This document shows, in pieces, positions 16,611 through 24,934 of a stretch of 45,455 bases of DNA. This stretch comes from Candidatus Kuenenbacteria bacterium CG08_land_8_20_14_0_20_37_23 (GTDB lineage Bacteria > Patescibacteriota > Patescibacteriia > UBA2196 > GWA2-42-15): the NCBI GenBank assembly GCA_002778965.1, contig PEXX01000046.1, positions 1-45,455 of the forward strand. Reading direction: 5' to 3'. Under the pieces are notes generated by a model that searched no databases, was not told where the DNA came from, and saw nothing but the letters and a program-made list of their open reading frames with translations. Position numbers and translations under genes: made by a program. Every line of letters starts with the position of its first letter. The stretch's first letter is position 1.

Positions 16611-17546
16611 TTATAAATCTTTAAGGATTTTTTTGAGTTCGTCTAAATTTTCAACATTAACGAGCCGTTGGCGCAGAGCTGACGCGTTTTTTTGTTTGTG
16701 AATGTAGCGCACAAAGTGTTTGCGTAAATTGATGAGATTTTCATTGTCTTGCAAAAAAAGTTCTGCGTGGCATATGATCATTTTTTTAATTTCATCCGGC
16801 GGCGGGTTATTTTTTTTGTTTTGCCGTATTGACGCGAAAAGCCACGGGTTGCCAAGCACACCGCGGGCCAGTCCTAAGCCGTCGCAACAAGTTGCGGAAA
16901 GGGTTTTCAGTGCTGTTTCAAGCGAGTCTACGCCGCCATTGGCAAGCACTATTTTGTCTGGCAGGATTTGTTTTACTTTTTTGATGGTCGCAAAATCAAT
17001 GTTTCCGGAAAAGCCCTGTTTGAGCGAACGACCATGGATCATCATTGCCGAAATTGGAAGGTTCTTGACGGTTTCGGCAAATTCAAGGCAGGTGGTATTT
17101 TTGACTTTTGTTCTGACTTTAATTGATACTGGCAGATCGGTATTTTTGCATACCGCATTGATTATTTTATAAGCTGTGTCAAGCTCATTCATGAGGGCGG
17201 CGCCAGATCCTGTTTTAGTCACCTTATGTGCCGGACAGCCGAAATTGATATCAATGCCGATATTTTTTTTGTTTTTCAGTTTTTTATTAAGAAATATAAC
17301 TGCCTCTTTGAATCGCTCTGGCTTATTGCCAAAAAGCTGAAAGATCAGCGGGCACTCTTTACTGCTGTATTTGAGCATTCTTATTGTTTTTTTATTTTTA
17401 AAAACAATTGCATCAGTTGATATCATTTCTGAATATACAACATCCGATCCAATTTGGCGGCATATCAAACGAAAAGCCGAATCTGTATATCCGGCCATTG
17501 GAGCAAGGGCTAGAATGGGTTTTTTTATTGTGAACCAGAAATTCAT
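16611..17546 (-). CDS. dus: tRNA-dihydrouridine synthase (Dus family)
   Basis: Dus enzymes use FMN and NADPH to reduce uridine to dihydrouridine in tRNA D-loops. The 311-residue protein has the N-terminal LAPMAGYTDSAFR motif of the TIM barrel. The catalytic C104 lies in INFGCPAHKVTKTGSGAALM, and the phosphate-binding glycine motifs MIHGR and LANGGV follow. It then has GLGLARGVLGNPWLF and a small helical C-terminal domain. It looks closest to the DusB type, but the subgroup and target position are not certain. It is convergent with the upstream membrane protein gene and divergent from recJ. Confidence 0.92.
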   Translation of the reverse strand: MNFWFTIKKPILALAPMAGYTDSAFRLICRQIGSDVVYSEMISTDAIVFKNKKTIRMLKYSSKECPLIFQLFGNKPERFKEAVIFLNKKLKNKKNIGIDINFGCPAHKVTKTGSGAALMNELDTAYKIINAVCKNTDLPVSIKVRTKVKNTTCLEFAETVKNLPISAMMIHGRSLKQGFSGNIDFATIKKVKQILPDKIVLANGGVDSLETALKTLSATCCDGLGLARGVLGNPWLFASIRQNKKNNPPPDEIKKMIICHAELFLQDNENLINLRKHFVRYIHKQKNASALRQRLVNVENLDELKKILKDL

Positions 17547-17760
17547 ATTTATTTTTTCTGATTTTATAATCTGAAATAGTTGAAAAATTGCCTGCCTGTT
17601 GTTGTTTCAGATTGGGCAATTTCATTTATATGATGAATATTTATATGATCAATGCCGCTACTTTTTTGGCCATTATATTGTAGAGTTGTAATTTTGGCAT
17701 GTTTTTAGAAGTTAGTTTGATATTTTAAGTGTAGCTTTTTCTATTGGGATTGGCAATTTT

Positions 17761-17788
17761 TTGTAAATCGTCGTAGTAGTGATATAAT
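17761..17788 (+). promoter_or_regulatory. recJ promoter giving a predicted leaderless mRNA
   Basis: TTGTAA (17761-17766), 16 bp, then TATAAT (17783-17788) preceded by TGA (extended -10). The -10 box ends 6 nt before the recJ ATG at 17795, so transcription should begin at or next to the start codon. The rest of the 17547-17760 gap holds only an 8-bp inverted repeat (ATCTGAAA 17569-17576 with TTTCAGAT 17605-17612). Confidence 0.65.
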
Positions 17789-17794
17789 CTAAGT

Positions 17795-19513
17795 ATGCTT
17801 AAAAAATGGATAATTAAAGAAAAATTCAGTGACGAGTTTCAGTCGGAATTTACTGAAATAAATGAGGTTGTTTTACAGCTTTTATATAATCGCGGTCTAA
17901 AAAACCAAGATGACATTGATCAGTTTTTGGGGCCTGATTATTTAAAAGATCAGCACGATCCTTTTTTATTTTCTCAAATGGAACGTGCTGTCAAACGTAT
18001 TTTTGAGGCTATCCAGAAAAATGAAAAAATTACAATCTACGGTGATTATGACGCGGATGGTGTGACAGCTACTTCTCTTTTATATAAAGCGCTTGTAAGA
18101 GTTGGTGAAAAAAAACTTGATATCTATATTCCTGACAGAATGAAGGAGGGCTATGGCATAAACAGTAATGCTGTTAAATATATTGCGTCAAACAATACTC
18201 ATCTTATTATCACAGTTGATTGCGGCATTTCAAACAAAGAAGAAATAAAATTAGCTGGCGAACTTGGCATGGATGTGATTATTACAGATCATCATCAGCC
18301 GCCTTCTGAATTGCCTGAAAGTTATGCAATTATTTGTCCAACGTTGGAGAACGAAAAATATCCGTTTCGCAATTTGGCTGGCGTTGGCGTTGCTTTTAAG
18401 CTTGCACAGGCTTTATTGCGTAGAAATATAAGTAAAAATAACGAAGCTTTTGAGAAATGGCTTTTGGATTTTTTGACCATTGGCACGGTGGCGGATTGTA
18501 TGCCGCTTTTGGGCGAGAACAGAACATTGGTTAAATGGGGTATTTTGGTATTGAACAAAACCCAACGTCTTGGCTTGAGAGAGCTAATCCAGTCGGCCTC
18601 CATCAGTAAATCAATTGATACGCGTGCGATTGGTTTTCAGATTGCGCCGCGCTTAAATGCAGCTGGACGCATGGGTCATGCCAATACTGCTTTTGAGCTT
18701 TTGGTTACCGAGGACGAGGCAGAGAGCCTGGCGATCGCGATTGATTTGAATCAGAAAAATCAGAACAGACAGAAAACAACGGACGAGATGATGAAAATAT
18801 CTTTGGAGCAGATTGGCAAGCCGGCAGCTGATGATAAAATTTTATTCAGTTGCTATGGCGGTTGGTCTTCCGGCCTTGTCGGTCTTGTTGCTGGCAAGTT
18901 AACTGATAAATTTTCACGGCCTGTGATAGTTTTTGGCAAGACTGGTGATAAATATACTGCTTCTGGCAGAAGTATCCCAGAATTTAATATTACTCAAGCT
19001 TTGCATGAATGCCAAGATTATTTGGAAGAATTCGGAGGGCACAGCCAAGCTTGCGGTTTGACTGTTATTAGTCTGGATAATTATAATAAGTTTGTGGAGA
19101 AAATGAGAAAAATTGCCAGTGAAAAACTTGCTGGTGTTGTGCTTGCTCCGCATATTGATATAGAAGCAGAGATAAAATTGTCCCAAGCTGATTGGCAGTT
19201 GGTTGATGAACTGAATAAATTTGAACCTTTTGGCGAGGCCAACCAACGCCCAATATTTTTGTCAAAAAATTTGGAAGTGGTTGATATAGCAACAATGGGC
19301 GTGACCAATAAACATCTGCGTTTGCTATTGAAAGATGAAAATCAATATTTTAGAGATTCAGGCAGCAGGAAATTCGTTGGTTTTAATATTGCAGATGAGT
19401 GGATGAACAAGATTAAAATAGGGCGGAAAATTGATGTTGTTTATGAAATTGGAGTAAATGAGTGGAATGGCAACAGAGAGATTGAATTTAAGATTATTGA
19501 TCTAAAAGAATGA
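17795..19513 (+). CDS. recJ: Single-stranded-DNA-specific 5'-3' exonuclease RecJ
   Basis: RecJ degrades single-stranded DNA 5' to 3' in recombination and repair. The 572-residue protein has the DHH-superfamily motifs: YGDYDADG (residues 82-89), VDCGISN, and the DHH triad at residues 165-167. Later it shows AAGRMG, then the DHHA1 region with SGGHSQACG-like residues (EEFGGHSQACGLTV). An OB-fold-like end starts around EPFGEANQRP. The length matches bacterial RecJ. The gene is headed by a promoter that predicts a leaderless message. An RNase H family gene follows after 144 bp. Confidence 0.95.
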   Translation: MLKKWIIKEKFSDEFQSEFTEINEVVLQLLYNRGLKNQDDIDQFLGPDYLKDQHDPFLFSQMERAVKRIFEAIQKNEKITIYGDYDADGVTATSLLYKALVRVGEKKLDIYIPDRMKEGYGINSNAVKYIASNNTHLIITVDCGISNKEEIKLAGELGMDVIITDHHQPPSELPESYAIICPTLENEKYPFRNLAGVGVAFKLAQALLRRNISKNNEAFEKWLLDFLTIGTVADCMPLLGENRTLVKWGILVLNKTQRLGLRELIQSASISKSIDTRAIGFQIAPRLNAAGRMGHANTAFELLVTEDEAESLAIAIDLNQKNQNRQKTTDEMMKISLEQIGKPAADDKILFSCYGGWSSGLVGLVAGKLTDKFSRPVIVFGKTGDKYTASGRSIPEFNITQALHECQDYLEEFGGHSQACGLTVISLDNYNKFVEKMRKIASEKLAGVVLAPHIDIEAEIKLSQADWQLVDELNKFEPFGEANQRPIFLSKNLEVVDIATMGVTNKHLRLLLKDENQYFRDSGSRKFVGFNIADEWMNKIKIGRKIDVVYEIGVNEWNGNREIEFKIIDLKE

Positions 19514-19657
19514 TTGATAATTTGAAATTTGTTTTATTAAAAAATTTGTTTACAATGCATTTTTCGGTTATTTGATTAAGGACGTGTTAGCTTTCGGATG
19601 GGCGAAGTATGTTATGGCAGTTTTTAGGAAATAGTGTCCAAGCAATAAAATTATTTT

Positions 19658-20068
19658 ATGCATAAAAAATTAATTGTTTATACAGATGGTGGAGCAAGAG
19701 GCAACCCTGGGCCGGCAGGCGCGAGCGTGGTTTTTATGAATATTAAAGGTGAGATTGTAAATACTTTTAAAAAATATCTTGGTGAGACCACCAACAACAT
19801 AGCGGAATACTCGGCGGTTGTTTTGGCATTTGAGGAAGCCCAAAAATTAGGAGCGCATGAGATGAATTTTTTTCTTGATTCCGAGCTGGTCGTTAAGCAG
19901 ATAAATGGCGAGTATAAGGTAAAAAATGCAGAGCTGGGGAAATTATTTATTAAAATATATAATTTGAGGCATAATTTTAGAAGAGTCACTTTCAGCCATA
20001 TAGCGCGCGAAAAAAATAAACTGGCTGACAAACTGGTAAATGAAGTGGTTGACGATGCCTTGAGGTGA
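19658..20068 (+). CDS. Ribonuclease HI family protein
   Basis: RNase HI cleaves the RNA strand of RNA/DNA hybrids. The 136-residue protein keeps the four acidic metal ligands: D10 in VYTDGGARGNPGPAG, E50 in NNIAEYSA, D74 in FFLDSELV and D124 in KNKLADKLVNE. This form, with the short GGARGNPG start and no basic protrusion, is typical of the RVT_3-like group, so the specific name rnhA is withheld. A TAAAAT 6 nt before the ATG hints at a leaderless start, but no good -35 box accompanies it. Confidence 0.9.
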   Translation: MHKKLIVYTDGGARGNPGPAGASVVFMNIKGEIVNTFKKYLGETTNNIAEYSAVVLAFEEAQKLGAHEMNFFLDSELVVKQINGEYKVKNAELGKLFIKIYNLRHNFRRVTFSHIAREKNKLADKLVNEVVDDALR

Positions 20069-20110
20069 TTGTCGTTCAAAATGCCGGGAATATATTAAAA
20101 ATTTTTTTGT

Positions 20111-20138
20111 TTGTTTTTTTTTATATTTTTGTTAAGAT
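20111..20138 (+). promoter_or_regulatory. Weak candidate promoter of alaS
   Basis: TTGTTT (20111-20116), 16 bp, then TAAGAT (20133-20138), ending 7 nt before the alaS ATG. The T-rich surroundings make the -35 box easy to find by chance, so this is tentative. Confidence 0.3.
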
Positions 20139-20145
20139 AATAGAC

Positions 20146-21924
20146 ATGATAACTTCTAAAGAGTTGCGCCAAAAGTATATTGAATTTTTTAAGAGCAAGG
20201 GTCATACACAAATTCCGAGTGCTTCTTTAATTCCAGAAAATGACCCTTCTGTTTTATTTACTACGGCCGGTATGCATCCATTGGTGCCATTTTTGAGCGG
20301 GGAAAAACATCCTGGCGGCAAGAGACTCGTCAACGTGCAAAAATGCGTAAGAACTGGAGATATTGACGGAGTAGGCAACCAGTGGCATTTGAGTTTTTTT
20401 GAGATGCTTGGCAATTGGTCGCTCGGGGATTATGGCCGGCGCGAGGCGCTGAAATGGTCTTTTGAGTTTTTGACAGCGGTGCAATATCTCGGTATCGGCA
20501 GAGAAAAAATTGCCGTGAGTGTTTTTGCCGGAGACGATGATGCTCCATTTGATGAAGAGTCTTATAATATTTGGTTGGAGCTTGGCATGCCGGAAGAGAG
20601 GATATATAGATATTCAAAGAAAGAAAATTGGTGGGGTCCGGCTGGCGAAACAGGGCCATGCGGGCCTGATTCCGAGATGTTCTATATCACTGATAAGGAG
20701 CCGTGTGGTAAAAATTGCCAGCCGAGGTGCGATTGTGGCAAGTATGTGGAGATATGGAACGATGTATTTATGGAATATAATAAAGTGAATGATGGAGAGT
20801 ATGAGCCTTTATCGCAAAAAAATATTGATACAGGCATGGGGCTTGAGAGAATGATAGCAGTTCTAAATGGATTTAATGATGATTATCAAGAATTATTAAA
20901 GCCGGTGGTTGCCAAAATTGAAGAACTGTCAAGAAAAAAATACGGCAAAAATTATGAAGTTACCCGATCAATGCGTGTGATAGCAGATCATATTCGTGCC
21001 GCCACTTTTATTATGGGAGACGATTCTGGCGTTGCGCCGTCAAATGTTGACCAAGGATATGTAGTGCGTAAATTAATGCGTAGAGCAATCAGACATGGCA
21101 GGTTGATCGGCATAAACCAAAGATTTGCTTCAGTTGTGGCGCGAGTTGTTATACAGACCATGGAAAACGTGTATGTAGAATTGAACAGGAACGGAATGAA
21201 AGTATTGTCGCTGATTGATGAAGAAGAGGAGAAATTTTTACGTACTTTACAGCAAGGATTGAAGATTTTTCGCAAGCAAGTAAAAAAAATTGACAATAAA
21301 AAAATTTCTGGCAAACTGGCCTTTGACCTTTTCCAAACCTATGGTTTTCCTTTTGAAGTAATAAGCGAGCTCGCGGGCGAGCAGAGCTTCTCCGTTGACG
21401 AGGATGAATTTCAGAAAGAATTTGAAAAACATCAGAAGCTTTCCCGCAGCGCATCGGTTGGAAAATTCAAGGGCGGGCTCGGCGACCATAGTAGCAAAAC
21501 GATTGAGTATCATACGGCTACACATCTTTTGCATCGGGCTCTACGCGACGTGCTCGGAGAACATGTGGAACAGCGAGGTTCTAATATCACCAGAGAAAGA
21601 TTGCGTTTTGATTTTTCTCATGGTGCAAAGTTGGCAGATGATGAAATAAGAAAAGTTGAAGAGATTGTCAATCAAAAGATTAAAGACAGATTAGATGTAA
21701 AGCAAAAGGAAATGAGCGTGGAAGAGGCGGAAAAGCAGGACGCCATAGGAATTTTTAGGGATAAATATGGGAAGAGAGTAAAAATATATTCCATAGGGAA
21801 CTATTCAAAAGAGATTTGCGGAGGACCTCATGTCAACAATACTTCGGAACTTGGATATTTTAAAATTATTAAAGAAGAATCGTGTTCTGCCGGGGTGAGG
21901 AGAATTAAGGCAGTACTTCAATAA
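20146..21924 (+). CDS. alaS: Alanine-tRNA ligase, short form lacking the C-Ala domain
   Basis: This enzyme charges tRNA-Ala. From the chosen ATG (MITSKELRQKYIEFFKSKGH, the family start) it is 592 residues, against roughly 850-880 in most bacteria. The class II catalytic core is complete, with FTTAGMHPLVPF, GNQWHLSFFEMLGNWS and GPCGPDSE. A CGKNC/RCDCG insertion follows. The editing domain is also present, with zinc ligands H456-x3-H460 in HTATHLL and C558-x3-H562 in CGGPHV. In most homologues this last motif is CGGTHV, so P561 is a substitution. The protein stops right after the editing domain, so the DHHA1/C-Ala oligomerisation and tRNA-elbow region is missing. There is no sign of a frameshifted remnant downstream. 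Confidence 0.95.
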   Translation: MITSKELRQKYIEFFKSKGHTQIPSASLIPENDPSVLFTTAGMHPLVPFLSGEKHPGGKRLVNVQKCVRTGDIDGVGNQWHLSFFEMLGNWSLGDYGRREALKWSFEFLTAVQYLGIGREKIAVSVFAGDDDAPFDEESYNIWLELGMPEERIYRYSKKENWWGPAGETGPCGPDSEMFYITDKEPCGKNCQPRCDCGKYVEIWNDVFMEYNKVNDGEYEPLSQKNIDTGMGLERMIAVLNGFNDDYQELLKPVVAKIEELSRKKYGKNYEVTRSMRVIADHIRAATFIMGDDSGVAPSNVDQGYVVRKLMRRAIRHGRLIGINQRFASVVARVVIQTMENVYVELNRNGMKVLSLIDEEEEKFLRTLQQGLKIFRKQVKKIDNKKISGKLAFDLFQTYGFPFEVISELAGEQSFSVDEDEFQKEFEKHQKLSRSASVGKFKGGLGDHSSKTIEYHTATHLLHRALRDVLGEHVEQRGSNITRERLRFDFSHGAKLADDEIRKVEEIVNQKIKDRLDVKQKEMSVEEAEKQDAIGIFRDKYGKRVKIYSIGNYSKEICGGPHVNNTSELGYFKIIKEESCSAGVRRIKAVLQ

Positions 21925-21985
21925 TTGGATTTTAAATATCAAATTATAAAATATAAAATTAAAGACTAAGTTCGCATAATTAGTT

Positions 21986-23197
21986 ATGGGTAAATACGAT
22001 TACCACAAAAGAGCCATTGGCGATCATTACTATGGCACCAGGTCAAAGAAAAAATCTCGAGTCTGGCGTATTTTTATTTTCTGTCTATTTTTTACCTTGC
22101 TGCTGGCTCTTTTTCTATATGTTTTTCCGGAGGTTGAGGTTACTATTGTACCAAAAACCGAGGCTAAGATTAATGATTTGAATATTATTGTAGATGCCAA
22201 TTTCACAAAAGATGATTTGGCAAATAATAAAGTACTAGGGAAAATAATTACCGTTGAAGATTCTTTATCCAAAACATTTAATGCCACTGGTCAAAAAAAT
22301 ATGGGTGATAAGGCTCAAGGTGAAATTGTCCTCTACAATCAAACCGGGCTGGTCCAGCCGCTGACTACTGAAAACAGTCTAGTTTCCGACGGCGGCATTA
22401 TTTTTTTCTTGACGGAATCGACAGAAATACCCAAGGCTGAAGTTTCAGCTGAAGGTACTATTATATACGGTACGAGCGTCATGAGAATTGTTGCTAAAGA
22501 AGCTGGAGAAGCAGGTAATATAAACCCAGGAAGATTAACAATCATTGATTTGCCTTTTTCAAAACAGAATAAAATTTATGCGGAAGTTAAGACAATGTTA
22601 ACCAGTGGAACATCAAAAATTATTAAGGTAGTTTCAGAAGACGATTTGGAAAAAGCAGAAGAAAACATTAAGAAATCGTTGGAGCCTAATTTGAAGAAAA
22701 GAATAAAAGACAGGCTTACTGAAATGCAGGTTCTGTATGATGGCCTTGTAAAATTTGACGTTGTTTCAGTAGAAAAAGCGGTTGAGCTTGAAGAAGAGAT
22801 AGAAAATTTTACAATAAAAGTAATAATGAAAGCAGAGGCGCTCATCTGGGATGAAAGTGAAGTACGACGGGCAATAATCAATAAAATAGAAAGCGAAATC
22901 GGTAAAGACAAAAGAATCGTCACTACATCGCGCGATGTTTTTGAAGTTGGAGTTGAGAGCTTTGATCTTGAAAAAGCCACAGCTAATTTGAAAATTCACG
23001 CTGAAAATCAGGTATCAATGCCAATTGATATTAATGAGATCAAGGACAAGCTCAGGGGGTTAACAGAATCTTCATCTAGAAGGTTATTACTTGAAAGAAT
23101 AGACATTAAGGACGTATATTTTAAATTCAATTATAGCATAACAAATAAAATTCCAAATAATGGCAACAGGATTAACGTGAAATTAAATTTTAGATAA
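21986..23197 (+). CDS. Membrane-anchored baseplate J/gp47-like protein
   Basis: The 403-residue protein has a short basic N-terminus (KYDYHKRA and on) and one transmembrane span (about residues 28-45). A large, probably extracytoplasmic region begins EVTIVPKTEAKI. Residues about 100-200 carry the A-x-G-x-I-x-L-Y-N and G-E-A-G-N-I-N-P-G-x-L pattern that makes automated annotation call such Patescibacteria proteins baseplate J/gp47-like. There is no phage gene nearby, so it is not evidence of a prophage. A cell-surface or envelope assembly role is plausible but unproven. It stands alone between alaS and the ribosomal operon promoter. Confidence 0.6.
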   Translation: MGKYDYHKRAIGDHYYGTRSKKKSRVWRIFIFCLFFTLLLALFLYVFPEVEVTIVPKTEAKINDLNIIVDANFTKDDLANNKVLGKIITVEDSLSKTFNATGQKNMGDKAQGEIVLYNQTGLVQPLTTENSLVSDGGIIFFLTESTEIPKAEVSAEGTIIYGTSVMRIVAKEAGEAGNINPGRLTIIDLPFSKQNKIYAEVKTMLTSGTSKIIKVVSEDDLEKAEENIKKSLEPNLKKRIKDRLTEMQVLYDGLVKFDVVSVEKAVELEEEIENFTIKVIMKAEALIWDESEVRRAIINKIESEIGKDKRIVTTSRDVFEVGVESFDLEKATANLKIHAENQVSMPIDINEIKDKLRGLTESSSRRLLLERIDIKDVYFKFNYSITNKIPNNGNRINVKLNFR

Positions 23198-23258
23198 TTA
23201 GTATTTGGCTAATATTAGTTAAAATTTAATAAATATTCATACCAATCCATATAACGAG

Positions 23259-23297
23259 TTGACATAAATTTTATTTTCTGTATAATTATTCTATAAT
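23259..23297 (+). promoter_or_regulatory. Strong promoter of the infA-rpsI ribosomal operon
   Basis: A perfect TTGACA (23259-23264) and a perfect TATAAT (23281-23286) are 16 bp apart, the best match to consensus in the window. A second TATAAT lies at 23292-23297. Transcription should start near 23293-23304, leaving about 200 nt of leader before the infA coding core. Confidence 0.8.
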
Positions 23298-23504
23298 ACT
23301 TGCAACAAGAAAAATTAACGGCGATTTAGGTATTATTATAATTTTTTGACTATCATCCTGTAGTCATATTTTTTAGTAAACTCCACGAAATTTTTGGTGA
23401 AAATAGAAAATTCGCCGTGCAAGTTGTTTTATGGAATAAATTGCAAAAATATAGATATTCAAGAACAAGATAAAAATTTTAATAATAGTTCTGACAAATT
23501 TAGC
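23298..23504 (+). promoter_or_regulatory. Long leader of the ribosomal operon with a possible attenuator hairpin
   Basis: The roughly 200-nt leader contains TGACTA (23347-23352) and TAGTCA (23361-23366), a 6-bp stem with an 8-nt loop. It is followed at once by TATTTTTTA, a weak intrinsic-terminator shape. A 7-bp longer-range pairing, ACGGCGA (23318-23324) with TCGCCGT (23412-23418), could enclose and compete with it. Ribosomal operons are often controlled in their leaders, but no known ribosomal-protein binding motif was recognised. The stems are short, so this is tentative. Confidence 0.35.
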
Positions 23505-23720
23505 GTGAACAGAAAAGGATTTATTGAAGCTGATGGAAAAATAAAAGAACTTTTACCGTCGGCCAAATTTCGTGTATCTTTGAAAAACGGTCAAGAAATA
23601 ACTGCAAGCTTATCAGGCAAAATGAGGATAAACAAAATTATGTTGCTTGTCGGGGATATGGTCAAGATTGAGATATCTCCATACGACTTGACAAAGGGCA
23701 GAGTTACGTATAGGTATTGA
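23505..23720 (+). CDS. infA: Translation initiation factor IF-1
   Basis: IF-1 binds the ribosomal A site during initiation. The conserved S1-like fold reads KGFIEADGKIKELLPSAKFRV, then NGQEITASLSGKMR and ends DMVKIEISPYDLTKGRVTYRY, all canonical. The GTG at 23505 gives 71 residues, against the usual 72. Earlier in-frame starts (TTG 23394, GTG 23397) would add a 37-residue N-terminal stretch unlike any IF-1 and lying in an A+T-rich leader, so they were not chosen. There is no Shine-Dalgarno motif. The start is therefore less certain than the identity. Confidence 0.88.
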   Translation: MNRKGFIEADGKIKELLPSAKFRVSLKNGQEITASLSGKMRINKIMLLVGDMVKIEISPYDLTKGRVTYRY

Positions 23721-23831
23721 AATAATAGATGTTTTTTATCGTTTGATGCACGGCGGATTTAATAATGTTATTTTAATTTAATCGCAGGACTTTATTAGGC
23801 TGGTATTGGACAAAAATAAATTTTAAATTAA

Positions 23832-23945
23832 ATGAAAGTCAGAGCTTCTGTAAAAAAGATATGCAGAGATTGTAAAGTTATTCGTCGCAAAGGACGTGTA
23901 TTTGTGATATGCAAAAATCCAAAACACAAGCAAAGGCAAGGATAA
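23832..23945 (+). CDS. rpmJ: 50S ribosomal protein L36
   Basis: A 37-codon gene encodes MKVRASVKKICRDCKVIRRK and then GRVFVICKNPKHKQRQG. C11, C14, C27 and H32 form the C-x2-C-x12-C-x4-H zinc site of zinc-binding L36. It begins 111 bp after infA and its stop lies 29 bp before rpsM, the standard infA-rpmJ-rpsM order. Confidence 0.95.
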   Translation: MKVRASVKKICRDCKVIRRKGRVFVICKNPKHKQRQG

Positions 23946-23974
23946 CATTTTGTTTTAAGTTTAACGCTCAAACT

Positions 23975-24364
23975 ATGGCAAGAATTATTGGAGTAAATTT
24001 ACCAAATGAGAAGAAACTGGAAGTAGGTTTGACCTATATTTTTGGAATTGGCCAGACAATCGCAAAAAAAATTATTGAAGAGCTTAAACTTGACCCGAAT
24101 ATGAAATGCAAGGATTTGGGAGACAGCCATGTAGCTCTTTTACGCAAGACGATTGAATCAAAATACAGGGTTGAGGGAGAGTTAAAAAGGGAAATAATGG
24201 GCAACATCAAAAGACTTAAAGAGATTAACAGTTATCGTGGTTTAAGGCACGCGAAAAAACTGCCAGTGCGTGGCCAGCGTACCAAGACGAATTCAAGGAC
24301 TGTAAGAGGCAACGTTAGGAAAACAGCCGGTTCGGGTAGAAAGCAATCAGCTCAAAAAACATAA
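23975..24364 (+). CDS. rpsM: 30S ribosomal protein S13
   Basis: S13 sits in the 30S head and contacts the P-site tRNA and the 50S subunit. The 129-residue product begins MARIIGVNLPNEKKLEVGLTYIFGIG. It includes the SYRGLRHAKKLPVRGQRTKTNSRT core and ends in a basic tail. The ATG at 23975 was chosen for this canonical start. A longer reading from 23909 would overlap rpmJ and has no family support. Confidence 0.96.
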   Translation: MARIIGVNLPNEKKLEVGLTYIFGIGQTIAKKIIEELKLDPNMKCKDLGDSHVALLRKTIESKYRVEGELKREIMGNIKRLKEINSYRGLRHAKKLPVRGQRTKTNSRTVRGNVRKTAGSGRKQSAQKT

Positions 24365-24447
24365 ACAGGAATTAGAAATACAAAAATAAGACATGCAAAA
24401 TATCAGTATTGAAATTTTATAGTTATCTTTTTATTTTTTATTATTCT

Positions 24448-24858
24448 ATGGTAGAAAAAAAAGAGATTAAAGCGATTAAAAAGAAAAAGAAAAAGGTAAT
24501 AAGACGTTTGCTTAAAGGTAAGGGGCGCGCTTATATTACATCTTCTTATAACAATACAATTGTCAGTATCGCAGATCAGAATGGCAATATCATCGCGCAG
24601 TCATCAGCTGGAAGATGTGGATTTAAGAGTGCTAAAAAAGCGACACCTTATGCCGCTGGAATAGTAGTTAGGACAGTTGTGGAAAAGGCGAAAAACGATG
24701 GAGTCAGAGAAGTTGATGTGTTTGTTAAGGGTATTGGCCCGGCAAGAGAATCAGCAGTCAGGGCGCTTGCCGCCAATGGCATTCAGATTGCCGGTATCAA
24801 AGATATTACGCCAGTACCGCATAACGGTTGCCGCACAAAAAAACCGAGAAGGGTGTAA
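24448..24858 (+). CDS. rpsK: 30S ribosomal protein S11
   Basis: S11 forms part of the 30S platform near the E site. The 136-residue product has a lysine-rich N-terminus. The conserved core follows, with SSYNNTIVSIAD, AQSSAGRCGFKSAKKATPYAA and IGPARESAVRALAANG, and the end is DITPVPHNGCRTKKPRRV. Upstream in-frame residues are hydrophobic and outside the family, so the ATG at 24448 is taken as the start. Confidence 0.96.
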   Translation: MVEKKEIKAIKKKKKKVIRRLLKGKGRAYITSSYNNTIVSIADQNGNIIAQSSAGRCGFKSAKKATPYAAGIVVRTVVEKAKNDGVREVDVFVKGIGPARESAVRALAANGIQIAGIKDITPVPHNGCRTKKPRRV

Positions 24859-24934
24859 TCGTATTAGCATATTGGCTGTTCTTCCAATTAGCATTAAAGT
24901 AATTTTTTAAATGGCGATATATTAAATGATTTTT

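Noticed and set aside
17569..17612. 8-bp inverted repeat upstream of dus as a terminator or riboswitch
   Set aside because: The stem is short, the loop is long and no U-tract follows, and no known riboswitch core is recognisable.
19514..19657. Gap between recJ and the RNase H gene as an RNA gene
   Set aside because: No cloverleaf, strong hairpin or terminator is visible. A weak TACAAT box lacks a -35 partner at proper spacing.
21925..21985. A+T-rich gap with short similar motifs before the baseplate-J-like gene
   Set aside because: It resembles low-complexity A+T repeats elsewhere in the window but lacks a clear unit or inverted ends, so it is not called a repeat.
21986..23197. Baseplate-J-like gene as sign of a prophage
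   Set aside because: There are no other phage genes, no integrase and no att repeats, and neighbours are core genes.
23394..23504. N-terminal 37-residue extension of IF-1 from TTG or GTG starts
   Set aside because: The residues have no likeness to IF-1, the DNA is A+T-rich leader with inverted repeats, and GTG 23505 gives normal length.
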